Below the pieces are notes generated by a model. It worked only from the letters and a program-made list of their open reading frames with translations. It had not been told where the DNA came from and ran no database searches. DNA of 64,000 nt, taken from positions 1 to 64,000 of the forward strand of contig NZ_RBZQ01000005.1 of the NCBI RefSeq assembly GCF_003640395.1. The letters run 5' to 3'. The DNA comes from Stutzerimonas urumqiensis. GTDB taxonomy: Bacteria; Pseudomonadota; Gammaproteobacteria; Pseudomonadales; Pseudomonadaceae. Positions 7,822 to 15,730 of this stretch are shown piece by piece; position 1 is the first letter of the stretch; every line of letters starts with the position of its first letter. Both the position numbers and the translations under genes were made by a program.

Positions 7822-8796
7822 ATGAAAAAAACCGTTCTTGCCTTCAGCCGCCTCTCGCCCGCCATGCTCGACGCCCTCGCCGAGCGCTACGAGGTGATCG
7901 CCCCCAGCCCGGACAAGGGCGACCTGGACGCGCAGTTCGCCGAGGCGCTGCCTCACGCCCACGGGCTGATCGGGGTCGGGCGCCGGCTGGGACGCGAGCA
8001 GCTGGCCGACGCCGCGCGGCTGGAGGTGGTCTCCAGCGTCTCGGTCGGCTACGACAGCTACGACGTGGGCTACCTCACCGAACGGGGGATCATGCTGACC
8101 AACACCCCGGACGTGCTCACCGAAAGCACCGCCGACCTCGCGTTCGCCCTCATCCTCGCCAGCGCCCGGCGCGTTGCCGAGCTGGACGCCTGGACCAAAG
8201 CCGGCAACTGGCGGCGCACCGTGGAACCGGCGCTGTTCGGCTGCGACGTGCACGGCAAGACGCTCGGCATCGTCGGTCTCGGCAACATCGGCGCGGCAAT
8301 CGCCCGGCGCGGCCGACTGGGCTTTGGCATGCGCGTGCTGTACAGCGGCAACACGCCCAAGCCGGCACTCGAACGCGAGCTGGACGCGCGCTTCGTCCCG
8401 CTGGATGCATTGCTGGCCGAAAGCGATTTCGTCTGCCTGGTCGTGCCGCTCAGCGATAAGACCCGCCAGCTGATCGGCCGACGCGAGCTGGCGCTGATGA
8501 AGCCATCCGCCATCCTCGTCAACATCGCACGCGGTCCGGTCGTCGACGAAGCCGCGCTGATCGAGGCGCTCCAGAGCGGCCGCCTGCGCGGTGCAGGGCT
8601 GGATGTCTATGAAAAGGAACCCCTGGCCGAGTCGCCGCTGTTCGCCCTGCCCAACGCCGTGACGCTGCCGCACATCGGCTCGGCCACGCGCGAAACACGC
8701 CAGGCGATGGCCGAGCGCGCGATGGAAAACCTCCAGGCCGCCCTGGAAGGCCGACGCCCGCGCGACCTAGTCAACCCGCAGGTATGGCGCGGCTGA
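7822..8796 (+). CDS. ghrB: 2-hydroxyacid dehydrogenase (2-ketogluconate / glyoxylate-hydroxypyruvate reductase)
   Basis: A 324-residue NAD(P)H-dependent D-isomer-specific 2-hydroxyacid dehydrogenase. The start ATG at 7822 gives MKKTVLAFSRLSP, as in GhrB/TkrA proteins; an in-frame GTG at 7801 is less likely. The Rossmann fold shows GIVGLGNIGAAIARR. Catalytic elements are NIARGPVVDEAAL (Arg), the Glu in VYEKEPL and HIGSAT (His). Length fits GhrB (about 324). Likely substrates are 2-ketogluconate, glyoxylate or hydroxypyruvate, which the sequence alone cannot separate. A nested palindrome directly upstream may be its operator. Confidence 0.9.
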   Translation: MKKTVLAFSRLSPAMLDALAERYEVIAPSPDKGDLDAQFAEALPHAHGLIGVGRRLGREQLADAARLEVVSSVSVGYDSYDVGYLTERGIMLTNTPDVLTESTADLAFALILASARRVAELDAWTKAGNWRRTVEPALFGCDVHGKTLGIVGLGNIGAAIARRGRLGFGMRVLYSGNTPKPALERELDARFVPLDALLAESDFVCLVVPLSDKTRQLIGRRELALMKPSAILVNIARGPVVDEAALIEALQSGRLRGAGLDVYEKEPLAESPLFALPNAVTLPHIGSATRETRQAMAERAMENLQAALEGRRPRDLVNPQVWRG

Positions 8797-8842
8797 ACGC
8801 GGCATCGCCAGGTCAAAATGCCGCTCGCGACGGCAACGCTCT

Positions 8843-9500
8843 TGTAGGAGACAGCTTGCTGGCGATTGCGCCGCCACGCCGTTGGTTCTGTCCCGCCCGC
8901 CATCGCCGGCAAGCCGGCTCCGACAGGATTTGCTACGTTCCGGTGAAGGAAAACGCCGCTTGTGTAGGAGCCAGCTTGCTGGCGATCACGCCGCCACGCC
9001 GTTGGTTCTGTCCTGCCCGCCATCGCCGGCAAGCCGGCTCCTACAGAATCCGCTGCGTTCCGGTGAAGGAGACGCCCGCCTGTGTAGGAGCCAGCTTTCT
9101 GGCGATCACGCCACGCTGTTGGATCGGTCCCGCCGCCATCGCCGGCAAGCCGGCTCCTACAGGATCCGTTGCGTTCCGGTGAAGGAAACACCCGCCTGTG
9201 TAAGGAGCCAGCTTGCTGGCGATCGCGCCGCCACGCCGTTGGTTCTGTCCCGCCCGTCATCGCCGCCACGCCGTTGGTTGTCCTGCCCCGCCATCGCCGG
9301 CAAGCCGGCTCCTACAGAATCCGTTGCGTTCCGGTGAAGGAAACGCCCGCTTGTGTGGGAGCCAGCTTTCTGGCGGTCACGCCACGCTGTTGGATCGGTC
9401 CCGCCGTCATCGCCGGCAAGCCGGCTCCTACAGAATCCGTTGCGTACCGGTGAAGGAAAGGCCCGCTTGTGTAGGAGCCAGCTTGCTGGCGATGGCGCCA
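8843..9500. repeat. Tandem array of paired REP (REPIN-like) units
   Basis: Five complete units and a partial sixth start at about 8843, 8963, 9083, 9198, 9354 and 9469, giving periods of 120, 120, 115, 156 and 115. Each unit has a REP arm (gtaggagccagcttgctggc), a 50-55 base middle, an inverted REP arm (gccggcaagccggctcctac) and a shared tail containing gcgttccggtgaagga. Middles come in two types: type A (ccgccacgccgttggttctg) in units 1, 2 and 4, type B (ccacgctgttggatcggtcc) in units 3 and 5. Unit 4 has an internal duplication of its middle. Flanks 8797-8842 and 9501-9610 hold no gene that I can see. Confidence 0.92.
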
Positions 9501-9610
9501 ACTCGGTCCTTAGACGGCCACGTATCCAGATGCCGCCTCAGACCGACGGCACAACATCACCGCCGCTCGCGTAGAAGCCCGTTCGGCACAGGGGCTCGCC
9601 CGCTCGCCGA

Positions 9611-9868
9611 TTACACGGCGCCTGCGCCGCCCTTGTTCTGGTGCAGACGCACGTTGAGTTCGTCGATGAAGGGCTCCCAGTCGTCATCGGCGACCCAGTG
9701 CTCGCTCAGCATCGCCACCTGGCCGGGCGACCAGAACGGCGCCTCGGTCAGCTTCATGTCGTCGGGCAGCGGGTAATGCTGCTCGATGAAGGCGTCGATG
9801 CTGGCCGGATCGCCGTCCAGGCCGAGTTGCTCGAACAGTAGGCCAAGGGATTTGTTTTCCGCGTCCAT
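9611..9868 (-). CDS. DUF2789 family protein
   Basis: An 85-residue protein resembling DUF2789 members common in pseudomonads: LGLLFEQLGL near the N-terminus, then IDAFIEQHYPLPDDMKL, FWSPGQVAMLSEHW and DDDWEPFIDELNVRLH. It is soluble and acidic, with no catalytic motif or signal peptide. Function unknown. It is divergent from the TauE gene across 161 bases. The downstream side is the REP array, which may act as its transcript end. Confidence 0.85.
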   Translation of the reverse strand: MDAENKSLGLLFEQLGLDGDPASIDAFIEQHYPLPDDMKLTEAPFWSPGQVAMLSEHWVADDDWEPFIDELNVRLHQNKGGAGAV

Positions 9869-10029
9869 CAGTACTCCAACAGCCGGCGCATGGCCGTGCG
9901 GTGATTGCAGTGGGTGTCATCGATAGAGGCGTCGGGGCGGCGACAGTTCCGGCGAACGGCACGCGCCGACGTGCCAGCCTCCTTCGCGCTTGCTAACCTG
10001 CACGCCCTTCCCGCCGGCGCTGTGCCCCG

Positions 10030-10764
10030 ATGTCGCTGACCGAGTTCCTGCTGTTCGCGCTGCCTGCAATCTTCCTCACCGGCTTGTCCAAGGGCGGCTT
10101 CGGTGGCGCGCTCGGGGGTATCGCCGTGCCGCTGCTGGCCTTGGCGGTCTCGCCCAAGCAGGCCGCGGCGATCATGCTGCCGATCCTTTGCCTGGCCGAT
10201 GTGGTGGGGTTGAAGGCCTATTTCGGCCGCTGGGACGTGGCGAATCTCAAGGTGATGATGCCGGGCGCGCTGATCGGCATCGGGCTCGGCTCGCTGACCT
10301 TCGGCTTGCTGGACGAACGCATGGTCGGCCTGATGATGGGCGGCATCGCCGTCGGGTTCGTGCTGCTCGGGCTGGTCAACCGCAGTGCCGCGCCGCGACC
10401 GCTGCAACGCGGGCGCGGCACGCTGCTCAGCGCGATCGCCGGCTTCACCAGCTTCGTCGCGCATGCCGGCGGCCCGCCAGCGATGATGCACCTGTTGCCG
10501 CAGCAGCTTCCGAAGCTCAGCTACATCGCGACGATCAACGCCTTCTTCCTGCTGACCAACGCGCTGAAGCTGATTCCCTACGCGGCACTCGGCCAGTTCA
10601 GCCGGGAGAACCTGCTGCTCAGCCTGACGCTCGCGCCGATCGTGCCGCTCGGGGTGTGGACCGGGCTGTGGCTGCAGTCGCGCATCAACCACACCTGGTT
10701 CTACCGGATCGCCCGGCTGGGCATGTTCCTCGCCGGGCTGCAACTGATCTGGCGAAACCTCTGA
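10030..10764 (+). CDS. TauE/SafE family membrane transporter (sulfite/anion exporter type)
   Basis: A 244-residue polytopic membrane protein with about eight hydrophobic segments. The TauE/SafE pattern is seen at LTGLSKGGFGGALGGIAVPLL near the N-terminus and its internal repeat FVAHAGGPPAMMHLLPQ in the middle. Family members export sulfite, sulfoacetate or other small organic anions, or are uncharacterised; the substrate cannot be told here. The ATG at 10030 starts directly with the first membrane segment. No sulfur-metabolism gene is adjacent. Confidence 0.9.
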   Translation: MSLTEFLLFALPAIFLTGLSKGGFGGALGGIAVPLLALAVSPKQAAAIMLPILCLADVVGLKAYFGRWDVANLKVMMPGALIGIGLGSLTFGLLDERMVGLMMGGIAVGFVLLGLVNRSAAPRPLQRGRGTLLSAIAGFTSFVAHAGGPPAMMHLLPQQLPKLSYIATINAFFLLTNALKLIPYAALGQFSRENLLLSLTLAPIVPLGVWTGLWLQSRINHTWFYRIARLGMFLAGLQLIWRNL

Positions 10765-10770
10765 TTGCGC

Positions 10771-11031
10771 TCAGGCCGCCTGCGCCATCAGCGCACGGCC
10801 ATGATCGAGGCATTGATCCACCAGCCATTTGCCGTGGGCGATGGACGCACGCTGGGCCTGCTCCAGTTCCGCCAGGAAGGCGTGCCCCACGGGCAGCGGC
10901 AGGCGGCGGGTGGTAGTCCCGGCAGGGTCGGTGATCCGGCAGCCGCCGGCCCAGGGCAGCGGCATGCCGGGGTGTTCGCGGACGTCGGCGACGATGGTGT
11001 GGTCGCGGTAGGTGCATTGCATGGTCGTCAT
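10771..11031 (-). CDS. Small conserved-looking hypothetical protein
   Basis: An 86-residue protein whose ATG at 11031 is preceded by AGGAGG, a near-perfect ribosome binding site, which argues that it is real. It reads MTTMQCTYRDHTIVADVREH, then PLPWAGGCRITDPAG, and a helical C-terminal half ending HGKWLVDQCLDHGRALMAQAA. No domain is recognised and there is no signal or membrane segment. The frame stays open upstream to 11193 without gene features. It lies downstream of the inositol-phosphatase-like gene on the same strand and converges with the TauE gene with six bases between the stops. Confidence 0.7.
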   Translation of the reverse strand: MTTMQCTYRDHTIVADVREHPGMPLPWAGGCRITDPAGTTTRRLPLPVGHAFLAELEQAQRASIAHGKWLVDQCLDHGRALMAQAA

Positions 11032-11092
11032 GGCGCGTTCCTCCTCGCTGGGTGAAGAGACCCGCCCGGGGACGGGCCCGCTCCGCGTCGGC

Positions 11093-11109
11093 GGGGGCGC
11101 TACGCCCCC
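11093..11109 (-). terminator. GC hairpin between two minus-strand genes
   Basis: A seven-pair stem, GGGGGCG (11093-11099) with CGCCCCC (11103-11109) around a three-base loop. It lies 80 bases past the stop of the inositol-phosphatase-like gene, but no T-run follows on the minus strand. It could be a weak terminator or a structure in the leader of the next gene. Confidence 0.35.
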
Positions 11110-11189
11110 ACGACCGGTATAGCACAGGGCCGGCCCGTCGGACCCCCGCCGGCCGGTCGGCGCGACGAGCGTTGCTTCGCTCCGACCGA

Positions 11190-12032
11190 TCAACCGTTCA
11201 TGGCCGGCGCATCGAGCCAGGGGCCGATCATCTCGGCGATCTGGTCGTAGACGCCCGGTGCGGCCACCAGGTAAGGGTTGCCCTTGAGCAGCCCGTCGTC
11301 GCGGAAGAAGTCATTCAACCGGCCGCCTGCCTCGAGCACCAGCACCACGCCGGCCAGACAGTCCCAGCTCTTGAGGTGCGTCTCGTGGTAGGCGATCAGA
11401 CGACCCGCCGCGACGTAGGCGGTCATCAGGGCGCCGGAGCCATTGCGCACGAACATGCCGCCGGCGCCGAGCAACCGCTCCAGGAAGGGGATGAAGTGCC
11501 GCTTGCCGGGCTCGTGGAAGGTGCCCACGCCCATGACGCCGTCGCGCACGTGGGTCGCCGCGCTGATGGCCAGCGGCGTGTCGTTCACATAGGCGCCCCG
11601 CCCCCGGCAGCCATGAAACAGCTCGTCATGGTTGGGATCAGCGATCGCACCGAGCGCCGGCTCGCCGTCGACCATCAGGCCCACCGAGACGCACCAGCTG
11701 TGCAGGCCGTTGACGAAGCAGGCCGTGCCGTCGATGGGGTCGATGACCCACACGCAACGGGCGTCCAGATCGGCCGAGCCGCTCTCCTCGCCGAGAAAAC
11801 CGTCCTGCGGGAACGCGGCGGCCAGCTCGGCGCGGATGAAGTCCTCCAGGGTCTTGTCCGCCAGGCTGACGACGTCCTGCCGATTGCCGCCCTTGTGCTC
11901 GACCACCAGCTCGTTGCGCTGGCGATAGAAAGCCATGCCCTGCTCGGCGGCAGCACGGGCGATGCGACGCGCAGCCTGATAGCGGCTGTCCAGGTCGATG
12001 CCATCGAAGGAAGGGGTATGCGCGGACTGCAT
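11190..12032 (-). CDS. Inositol monophosphatase family enzyme
   Basis: A 280-residue lithium-sensitive-phosphatase fold protein. Metal-site motifs: GEESG at residues 81-85, DPIDGT at 98-103 and SWDCLAG with the third aspartate near the C-terminal domain. It therefore hydrolyses a small phosphate ester (inositol phosphate, histidinol phosphate, 3'-phosphoadenosine phosphate or a sugar phosphate); which one is not clear. The start at 12032 follows GAGG on the minus strand; the longer frame to 12191 overlaps the divergent yajD promoter. It is distinct from the usual SuhB, which has a different context. Confidence 0.85.
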   Translation of the reverse strand: MQSAHTPSFDGIDLDSRYQAARRIARAAAEQGMAFYRQRNELVVEHKGGNRQDVVSLADKTLEDFIRAELAAAFPQDGFLGEESGSADLDARCVWVIDPIDGTACFVNGLHSWCVSVGLMVDGEPALGAIADPNHDELFHGCRGRGAYVNDTPLAISAATHVRDGVMGVGTFHEPGKRHFIPFLERLLGAGGMFVRNGSGALMTAYVAAGRLIAYHETHLKSWDCLAGVVLVLEAGGRLNDFFRDDGLLKGNPYLVAAPGVYDQIAEMIGPWLDAPAMNG

Positions 12033-12180
12033 GGTAGGCCTCGTGATTGCCGGAACGGGCCGACAGGGTAGCCGGATCGGGCGCCGCTTTCTTGCCTGGA
12101 TGACGAACCACGCCGGGGTATTCGGCGCGGCCGGCTTGCGCCATGATCGCCCAAAGGCATGACCACACGACGGAGTTTCC

Positions 12181-12516
12181 ATGAGCACCAAACCGGTTCC
12201 CTACAGCCAGCGCGAAGCGGGTTACCGCGAGAAGGCGCTGAAGATGTACCCCTGGGTCTGCGGACGCTGCGCACGGGAGTTTTCCGGCAAGCGCCTCAGC
12301 GAGCTGACCGTCCACCACAAGGATCACAACCACGACAACAACCCCGAGGATGGCTCGAACTGGGAGCTGCTGTGCCTCTATTGCCACGACAACGAGCATT
12401 CGCGCTACACCGACGCCCAGTACCAGGCGCCCGCCACGCCGGGCGGCGACCTGGGGCCGAAGGAGACCTACAAGGGCCTGGCCGGATTGGCCGAGCTGCT
12501 CAAGGGCAAGGGCTGA
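12181..12516 (+). CDS. yajD: HNH nuclease-domain protein YajD
   Basis: A 111-residue protein close to E. coli YajD. An HNH module is visible: WVCGRCAREF supplies one Cys pair, LTVHHKDHNHDNNPEDGSNW carries the double His, and LLCLYCHDNEH supplies the second Cys pair and the final His. A zinc ribbon should hold the beta-beta-alpha metal fold. The nucleic-acid substrate is unknown. CGGAG lies about 8 bases before the start. It is followed by the DUF3597 gene at 82 bases, in the same direction. Confidence 0.9.
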   Translation: MSTKPVPYSQREAGYREKALKMYPWVCGRCAREFSGKRLSELTVHHKDHNHDNNPEDGSNWELLCLYCHDNEHSRYTDAQYQAPATPGGDLGPKETYKGLAGLAELLKGKG

Positions 12517-12598
12517 CGGCGGCGATCCGACCTGCGGAGCGAATCAGCCTGGCTGGCGGCGGTCTGAATCTGCGATCCCCGCAGAAGAGGTAACTCCG

Positions 12599-13072
12599 AT
12601 GAGCCTGTTCAATCGCATCAAGGAAGCGCTCGGCGTCGGCCCGGGCGTCGGCAACGAGCCGCACGTCAAGGCGCCGCCGCCCGGGCCGGGTGCTCCCTCG
12701 GCCAGTTCGCTGACCGACCGTCCCACCACCACCGAGAATGCCACCACCGCACCGGCGGCTCCGTCGACCACCTCGGCAGCCGCCACCGCCGCACCGGCTT
12801 CCACGACGCCTCACGTCGACATCGCCGGCAAGCTCGACGGCATGGCCGCCCAACACGGCGAAACGCTCAACTGGCGCACCTCGATCGTCGATCTGCTCAA
12901 GCTGCTGGGCATCGACAGCAGCCTGGAGTCACGCCGCGAGCTGGCCACCGAGCTGGGCTGCCCGGCGGACAAGATGGGCGACTCGGCACAGATGAACATG
13001 TGGCTGCATCGCGCCGTACTGAAGAAGCTCGCCGATCACGGCGGCCAGGTCCCGCCCGAGCTGTTGCACTGA
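12599..13072 (+). CDS. DUF3597 domain protein
   Basis: A 157-residue protein in three parts. The N-terminal helix MSLFNRIKEALGVG is followed by a low-complexity linker rich in Ala, Pro, Thr and Ser (about residues 20-75). A C-terminal helical domain begins VDIAGKLDGMAAQHGETLNW and contains SIVDLLKLLGIDSSLESR and GDSAQMNMWLHRAVLKKLA, matching DUF3597. It has no signal peptide. AGAGG at 12585-12589 precedes the start. Function unknown; relatives are annotated LysM-like or hypothetical. Confidence 0.85.
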   Translation: MSLFNRIKEALGVGPGVGNEPHVKAPPPGPGAPSASSLTDRPTTTENATTAPAAPSTTSAAATAAPASTTPHVDIAGKLDGMAAQHGETLNWRTSIVDLLKLLGIDSSLESRRELATELGCPADKMGDSAQMNMWLHRAVLKKLADHGGQVPPELLH

Positions 13073-13078
13073 ACCCGA

Positions 13079-13100
13079 CCGGCAGCTCGCGGGCTGCCGG
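13079..13100. terminator. Hairpin between convergent DUF3597 and exoD genes
   Basis: CCGGCAG (13079-13085) pairs with CTGCCGG (13094-13100), seven pairs with an eight-base loop, in the 30-base gap between two convergent stops. It could serve either strand. No clear T-run is present, so intrinsic strength is doubtful. Confidence 0.45.
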
Positions 13101-13102
13101 CT

Positions 13103-13702
13103 TCAGCTACCGGTCAGCATCGACAACACCAGATAAACCGTGCCGCCCGAGGCGAGCAGGCCCAGCAGCACGACCAGTCCGTCACGCGCCGTAAGGCCGA
13201 GACCGAACAGGCAGATCGCGGCGAACGGCGCGCTGCTCGCAAAAGGCACCAGCTCCAGCGGCGGCACGGTGCAGGCCAGCAGCAGGCATGCCAGGGCGAT
13301 CAACCGCACGAAGGCACCGCGCGCGGCCCAGCCGAGACGAGGCCGCACCAGGCGATCGAGCCAGCGCACCAGCGGGCGCATCTTCCGTAACCCCTTGACC
13401 AGCTTGCCGCTGTGCAGCGACCGGTCGCGCAGCACGTGCGGAATCCAGAACCGCTGGCGCCCGAGCGCCATCTGGACGCAGAAGATCGACACCAGCAGCG
13501 CCAGCAGCGTCGGCACGCCCGGTATGCCGCCGACCGGGCTGATCTCCACCAACGCCGGCAGGAACAGGAACGGCCCGTAGCTGCGCGGACCGATGCATGC
13601 CTGGATGTCGCCGACCGAAACGCTTTCCCGCGTCTGGCCCAGTTCGATCACGGTGTCCAGCACCTCTTCCAGGCGCTGTTCGCCCTGCTCGCTCGACGGC
13701 AT
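13103..13702 (-). CDS. exoD: ExoD family membrane protein
   Basis: A 199-residue protein of the ExoD family, named after a Rhizobium gene affecting exopolysaccharide and alkali tolerance. The cytoplasmic N-terminus contains VSVGDIQACIGPRSYGPFL, then PALVEISPVGGIPGVPT, followed by three or four hydrophobic segments (IFCVQMALG, FVRLIALACLLLACTVPPLEL, AICLFGLGLTARDGLVVLLGL). GGAGA precedes the start at 13702. The biochemical role is unknown. It lies downstream of amtB on the same strand with 84 bases and a hairpin between. Confidence 0.88.
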   Translation of the reverse strand: MPSSEQGEQRLEEVLDTVIELGQTRESVSVGDIQACIGPRSYGPFLFLPALVEISPVGGIPGVPTLLALLVSIFCVQMALGRQRFWIPHVLRDRSLHSGKLVKGLRKMRPLVRWLDRLVRPRLGWAARGAFVRLIALACLLLACTVPPLELVPFASSAPFAAICLFGLGLTARDGLVVLLGLLASGGTVYLVLSMLTGS

Positions 13703-13719
13703 TCGGCTTCTCCGGCAAC

Positions 13720-13736
13720 GCCCTCCGTGCGAGGGC
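13720..13736 (-). terminator. Hairpin downstream of amtB
   Basis: GCCCTC (13720-13725) and GAGGGC (13731-13736) form a six-pair stem with a five-base loop, 50 bases past the amtB stop on the minus strand. No strong T-run is seen, so it may only attenuate read-through into exoD. Confidence 0.35.
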
Positions 13737-13786
13737 CTACCGGGTTAGAGACCGGTCGCCGACGGGGATTCCCTTCCTCGCTGCGT

Positions 13787-14995
13787 TCAGTCGTGGCTGA
13801 CCGCGCCGATCTTGTGGATCGACAGGTCCGCGCCGTAGTACTCGGCTTCCTGGCTCAGGCGGATGCCGACCGTGCGCTTGAGCAGCCCGTAGACGGCGAA
13901 GCCGCCGATCGTCGCGACCACGATGCCGAGCGCGCTGCCGATCAGCTGACTGGCCAGGCTGACACCGCCAAGCCCGCCCAGGGCGGTCTGCCCGAACAGG
14001 CCGCAGGCGATGCCGCCCCACACGCCGCACAGGCCGTGCAGCGGCCAGACGCCGAGCACGTCGTCGATCTTCCAGCGGGTCTGGGTCGCTGTGAATGCCC
14101 AGACGAACAGCGCACCGGCCACCGCCCCGGTGGCCAGCGCACCGATCGGGTGCATCAGGTCGGAGCCGGCGCAGACCGCCACCAGCCCGGCCAGCGGGCC
14201 ATTGTGCAGAAAGCCCGGGTCGTTGCGACCGACCAGCCAGGCCGCCGCCGTGCCGCCGACCATCGCCATCAGCGAATTGACCGCGACCAGCCCGCTGATG
14301 CCGGCGACGGTCTGCGCGCTCATGACGTTGAAGCCGAACCAGCCGACGATCAGGATCCAGGAGCCCAGCGCCAGGAAGGGAATGTTCGACGGCGCGAACG
14401 CCACCAGGCGGCCGTCGCGGTAACGACCATCACGCGCGCCAAGCGTCATCACCGCGCCGAACGCCAGCCAGCCGCCCATCGCGTGCACCACGATGGAGCC
14501 GGCGAAATCATGGAACGGCGCACCGAACTGACGCGTGAGCCAGTCCTGCACGCCGAAGTTGCCGTTCCACACGATGCCCTCGAAGAAGGGATAGACGAAG
14601 GCGACGATCAGCAAGGTGGCGCACAGCTGCGGGCCGAAGCGGGCGCGCTCGGCGATGCCGCCGGAGATGATCGCCGGAATCGCCGCGGCGAAGGTCAGCA
14701 GGAAGAAGAACTTCACCAGCGCATAGCCATGATCGGCCGCAAGCGTCGCCGCCGGCTGCAAAAACGTCACGCCATAGGCGATCCAGTAGCCGACGAAGAA
14801 GTACGCCAGGGTCGAGACGGCGAAGTCGGTGATGATCTTCGACAGGGCGTTGACCTGGTTCTTGAGCCGCACGGTGCCGACTTCGAGAAAGGCGAACCCT
14901 GCGTGCATGGCCAGGACCATGACGGCGCCCATGAGAATGAAGAGCGTGTTGGAGCCGTGGACGAGCGTCTCCACGGCACTGCTGAGATTTTCCAT
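13787..14995 (-). CDS. amtB: Ammonium transporter (Amt/Rh family)
   Basis: A 402-residue inner-membrane ammonium channel with 11 or so hydrophobic segments. The pore histidine pair is present in FAGSIVVHAMGGWLAFGAV and in WPLHGLCGVWGGIACG. Other Amt signatures are MHAGFAFLEVGTVRLKNQ and FNVMSAQTV. The ATG at 14995 has GGAGG upstream; the frame extends to 15235 without plausible protein. There is no signal peptide like the one seen in E. coli AmtB. No glnK gene is adjacent, unlike the usual glnK-amtB pair, so its control by PII must come from elsewhere or it is a second Amt copy. Confidence 0.95.
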   Translation of the reverse strand: MENLSSAVETLVHGSNTLFILMGAVMVLAMHAGFAFLEVGTVRLKNQVNALSKIITDFAVSTLAYFFVGYWIAYGVTFLQPAATLAADHGYALVKFFFLLTFAAAIPAIISGGIAERARFGPQLCATLLIVAFVYPFFEGIVWNGNFGVQDWLTRQFGAPFHDFAGSIVVHAMGGWLAFGAVMTLGARDGRYRDGRLVAFAPSNIPFLALGSWILIVGWFGFNVMSAQTVAGISGLVAVNSLMAMVGGTAAAWLVGRNDPGFLHNGPLAGLVAVCAGSDLMHPIGALATGAVAGALFVWAFTATQTRWKIDDVLGVWPLHGLCGVWGGIACGLFGQTALGGLGGVSLASQLIGSALGIVVATIGGFAVYGLLKRTVGIRLSQEAEYYGADLSIHKIGAVSHD

Positions 14996-15253
14996 GCGGC
15001 CACTGCCTCCGGTGCACCAAAACGAACGACGCGCCGGCACCGCGCCCTGCATTGGGGCGTCGGCGGTCGGGCGCCGCGTGGGCAACCCTTCTTCATCGTG
15101 CGGGCGGCCGGACCGAACCAGCCACCCAAGCTCTTGATCTGGCAAAGCAAAGCGCACAACGAAGGAGATTGCGCGCCAGCGGGTCACGCCCCATGCGGGG
15201 GCAGCCGGACCCGCCGACGCACCGTCGGATTGCAAGGGCCGTACCAGCGCTGC

Positions 15254-15667
15254 TCAAGCGTGGGGCAGCGGTGCTCCGGCAAGCGCCTCGATGATCCGGC
15301 AATCGCTGGCACGCCGCTCGCTGCAGCACGCCAGTCCGGCAAGCTCGGCGTGCAGGCGCGACAGGTCGGCGATGCGCTGCTCCACTTCGGCCAGGTGTTC
15401 CCTGACCAGCCGATCGGCTTCTGCGCAGGGTTGCTCCGGCTGTGCCGCGAGCTGGAGCAAGGTGCGGATCTCATCGATGGAGAAGCCCAGCTCACGGCCG
15501 CGTTTGACGAAGCGAAGCCGGCCGATGTCGTCGTCGTTGTAATGCCGGTAGCCGGATTCGGCGCGCCGCGGCGGTGGCAGCAGGCCGATGCGCTCGTAAT
15601 AGCGGATGGTTTCGATGCCGACGCCGGCCTCGCGACTCAGCGCGCCGATGGTGCGGGAACTGGCCAT
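15254..15667 (-). CDS. MerR-family metal-responsive regulator, ZntR-like
   Basis: A 137-residue MerR-type regulator. The N-terminal winged helix reads TIGALSREAGVGIETIRYYE, then YRHYNDDDIGRLRFVKRGRELGFS, and a dimerisation helix follows. Metal ligands match the ZntR pattern: Cys in EQPCAEADR, then ACCSERRASDC in the C-terminal loop (a CC pair and a Cys nine residues on). This predicts response to a soft or divalent metal (Zn, Cd, Pb or Hg). It is divergent from the CDF transporter, with a classic long-spacer MerR promoter between them. The exact metal cannot be fixed from sequence. Confidence 0.9.
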   Translation of the reverse strand: MASSRTIGALSREAGVGIETIRYYERIGLLPPPRRAESGYRHYNDDDIGRLRFVKRGRELGFSIDEIRTLLQLAAQPEQPCAEADRLVREHLAEVEQRIADLSRLHAELAGLACCSERRASDCRIIEALAGAPLPHA

Positions 15668-15670
15668 GTA

Positions 15671-15701
15671 TTGACCCTGTAGTGGCTACAGGGTCTAGGG
15701 T
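15671..15701 (+). promoter_or_regulatory. MerR-type promoter and operator for the metal exporter
   Basis: A -35 element TTGACC (15671-15676) and a -10 element TAGGGT (15696-15701) are separated by 19 bases, the over-long spacer typical of MerR-controlled promoters. The spacer region holds a perfect dyad, accctgtag (15674-15682) and ctacagggt (15686-15694). The site points toward the transporter and lies 4 bases from the regulator's start codon. Confidence 0.85.
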
Positions 15702-15730
15702 AGCCGCACCTCATCCCGGTGGAGAACCGC

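Noticed and set aside
8843..9500. CRISPR array
   Set aside because: The units are alike over their whole length, contain inverted REP arms and have no unique spacers; no cas genes are near.
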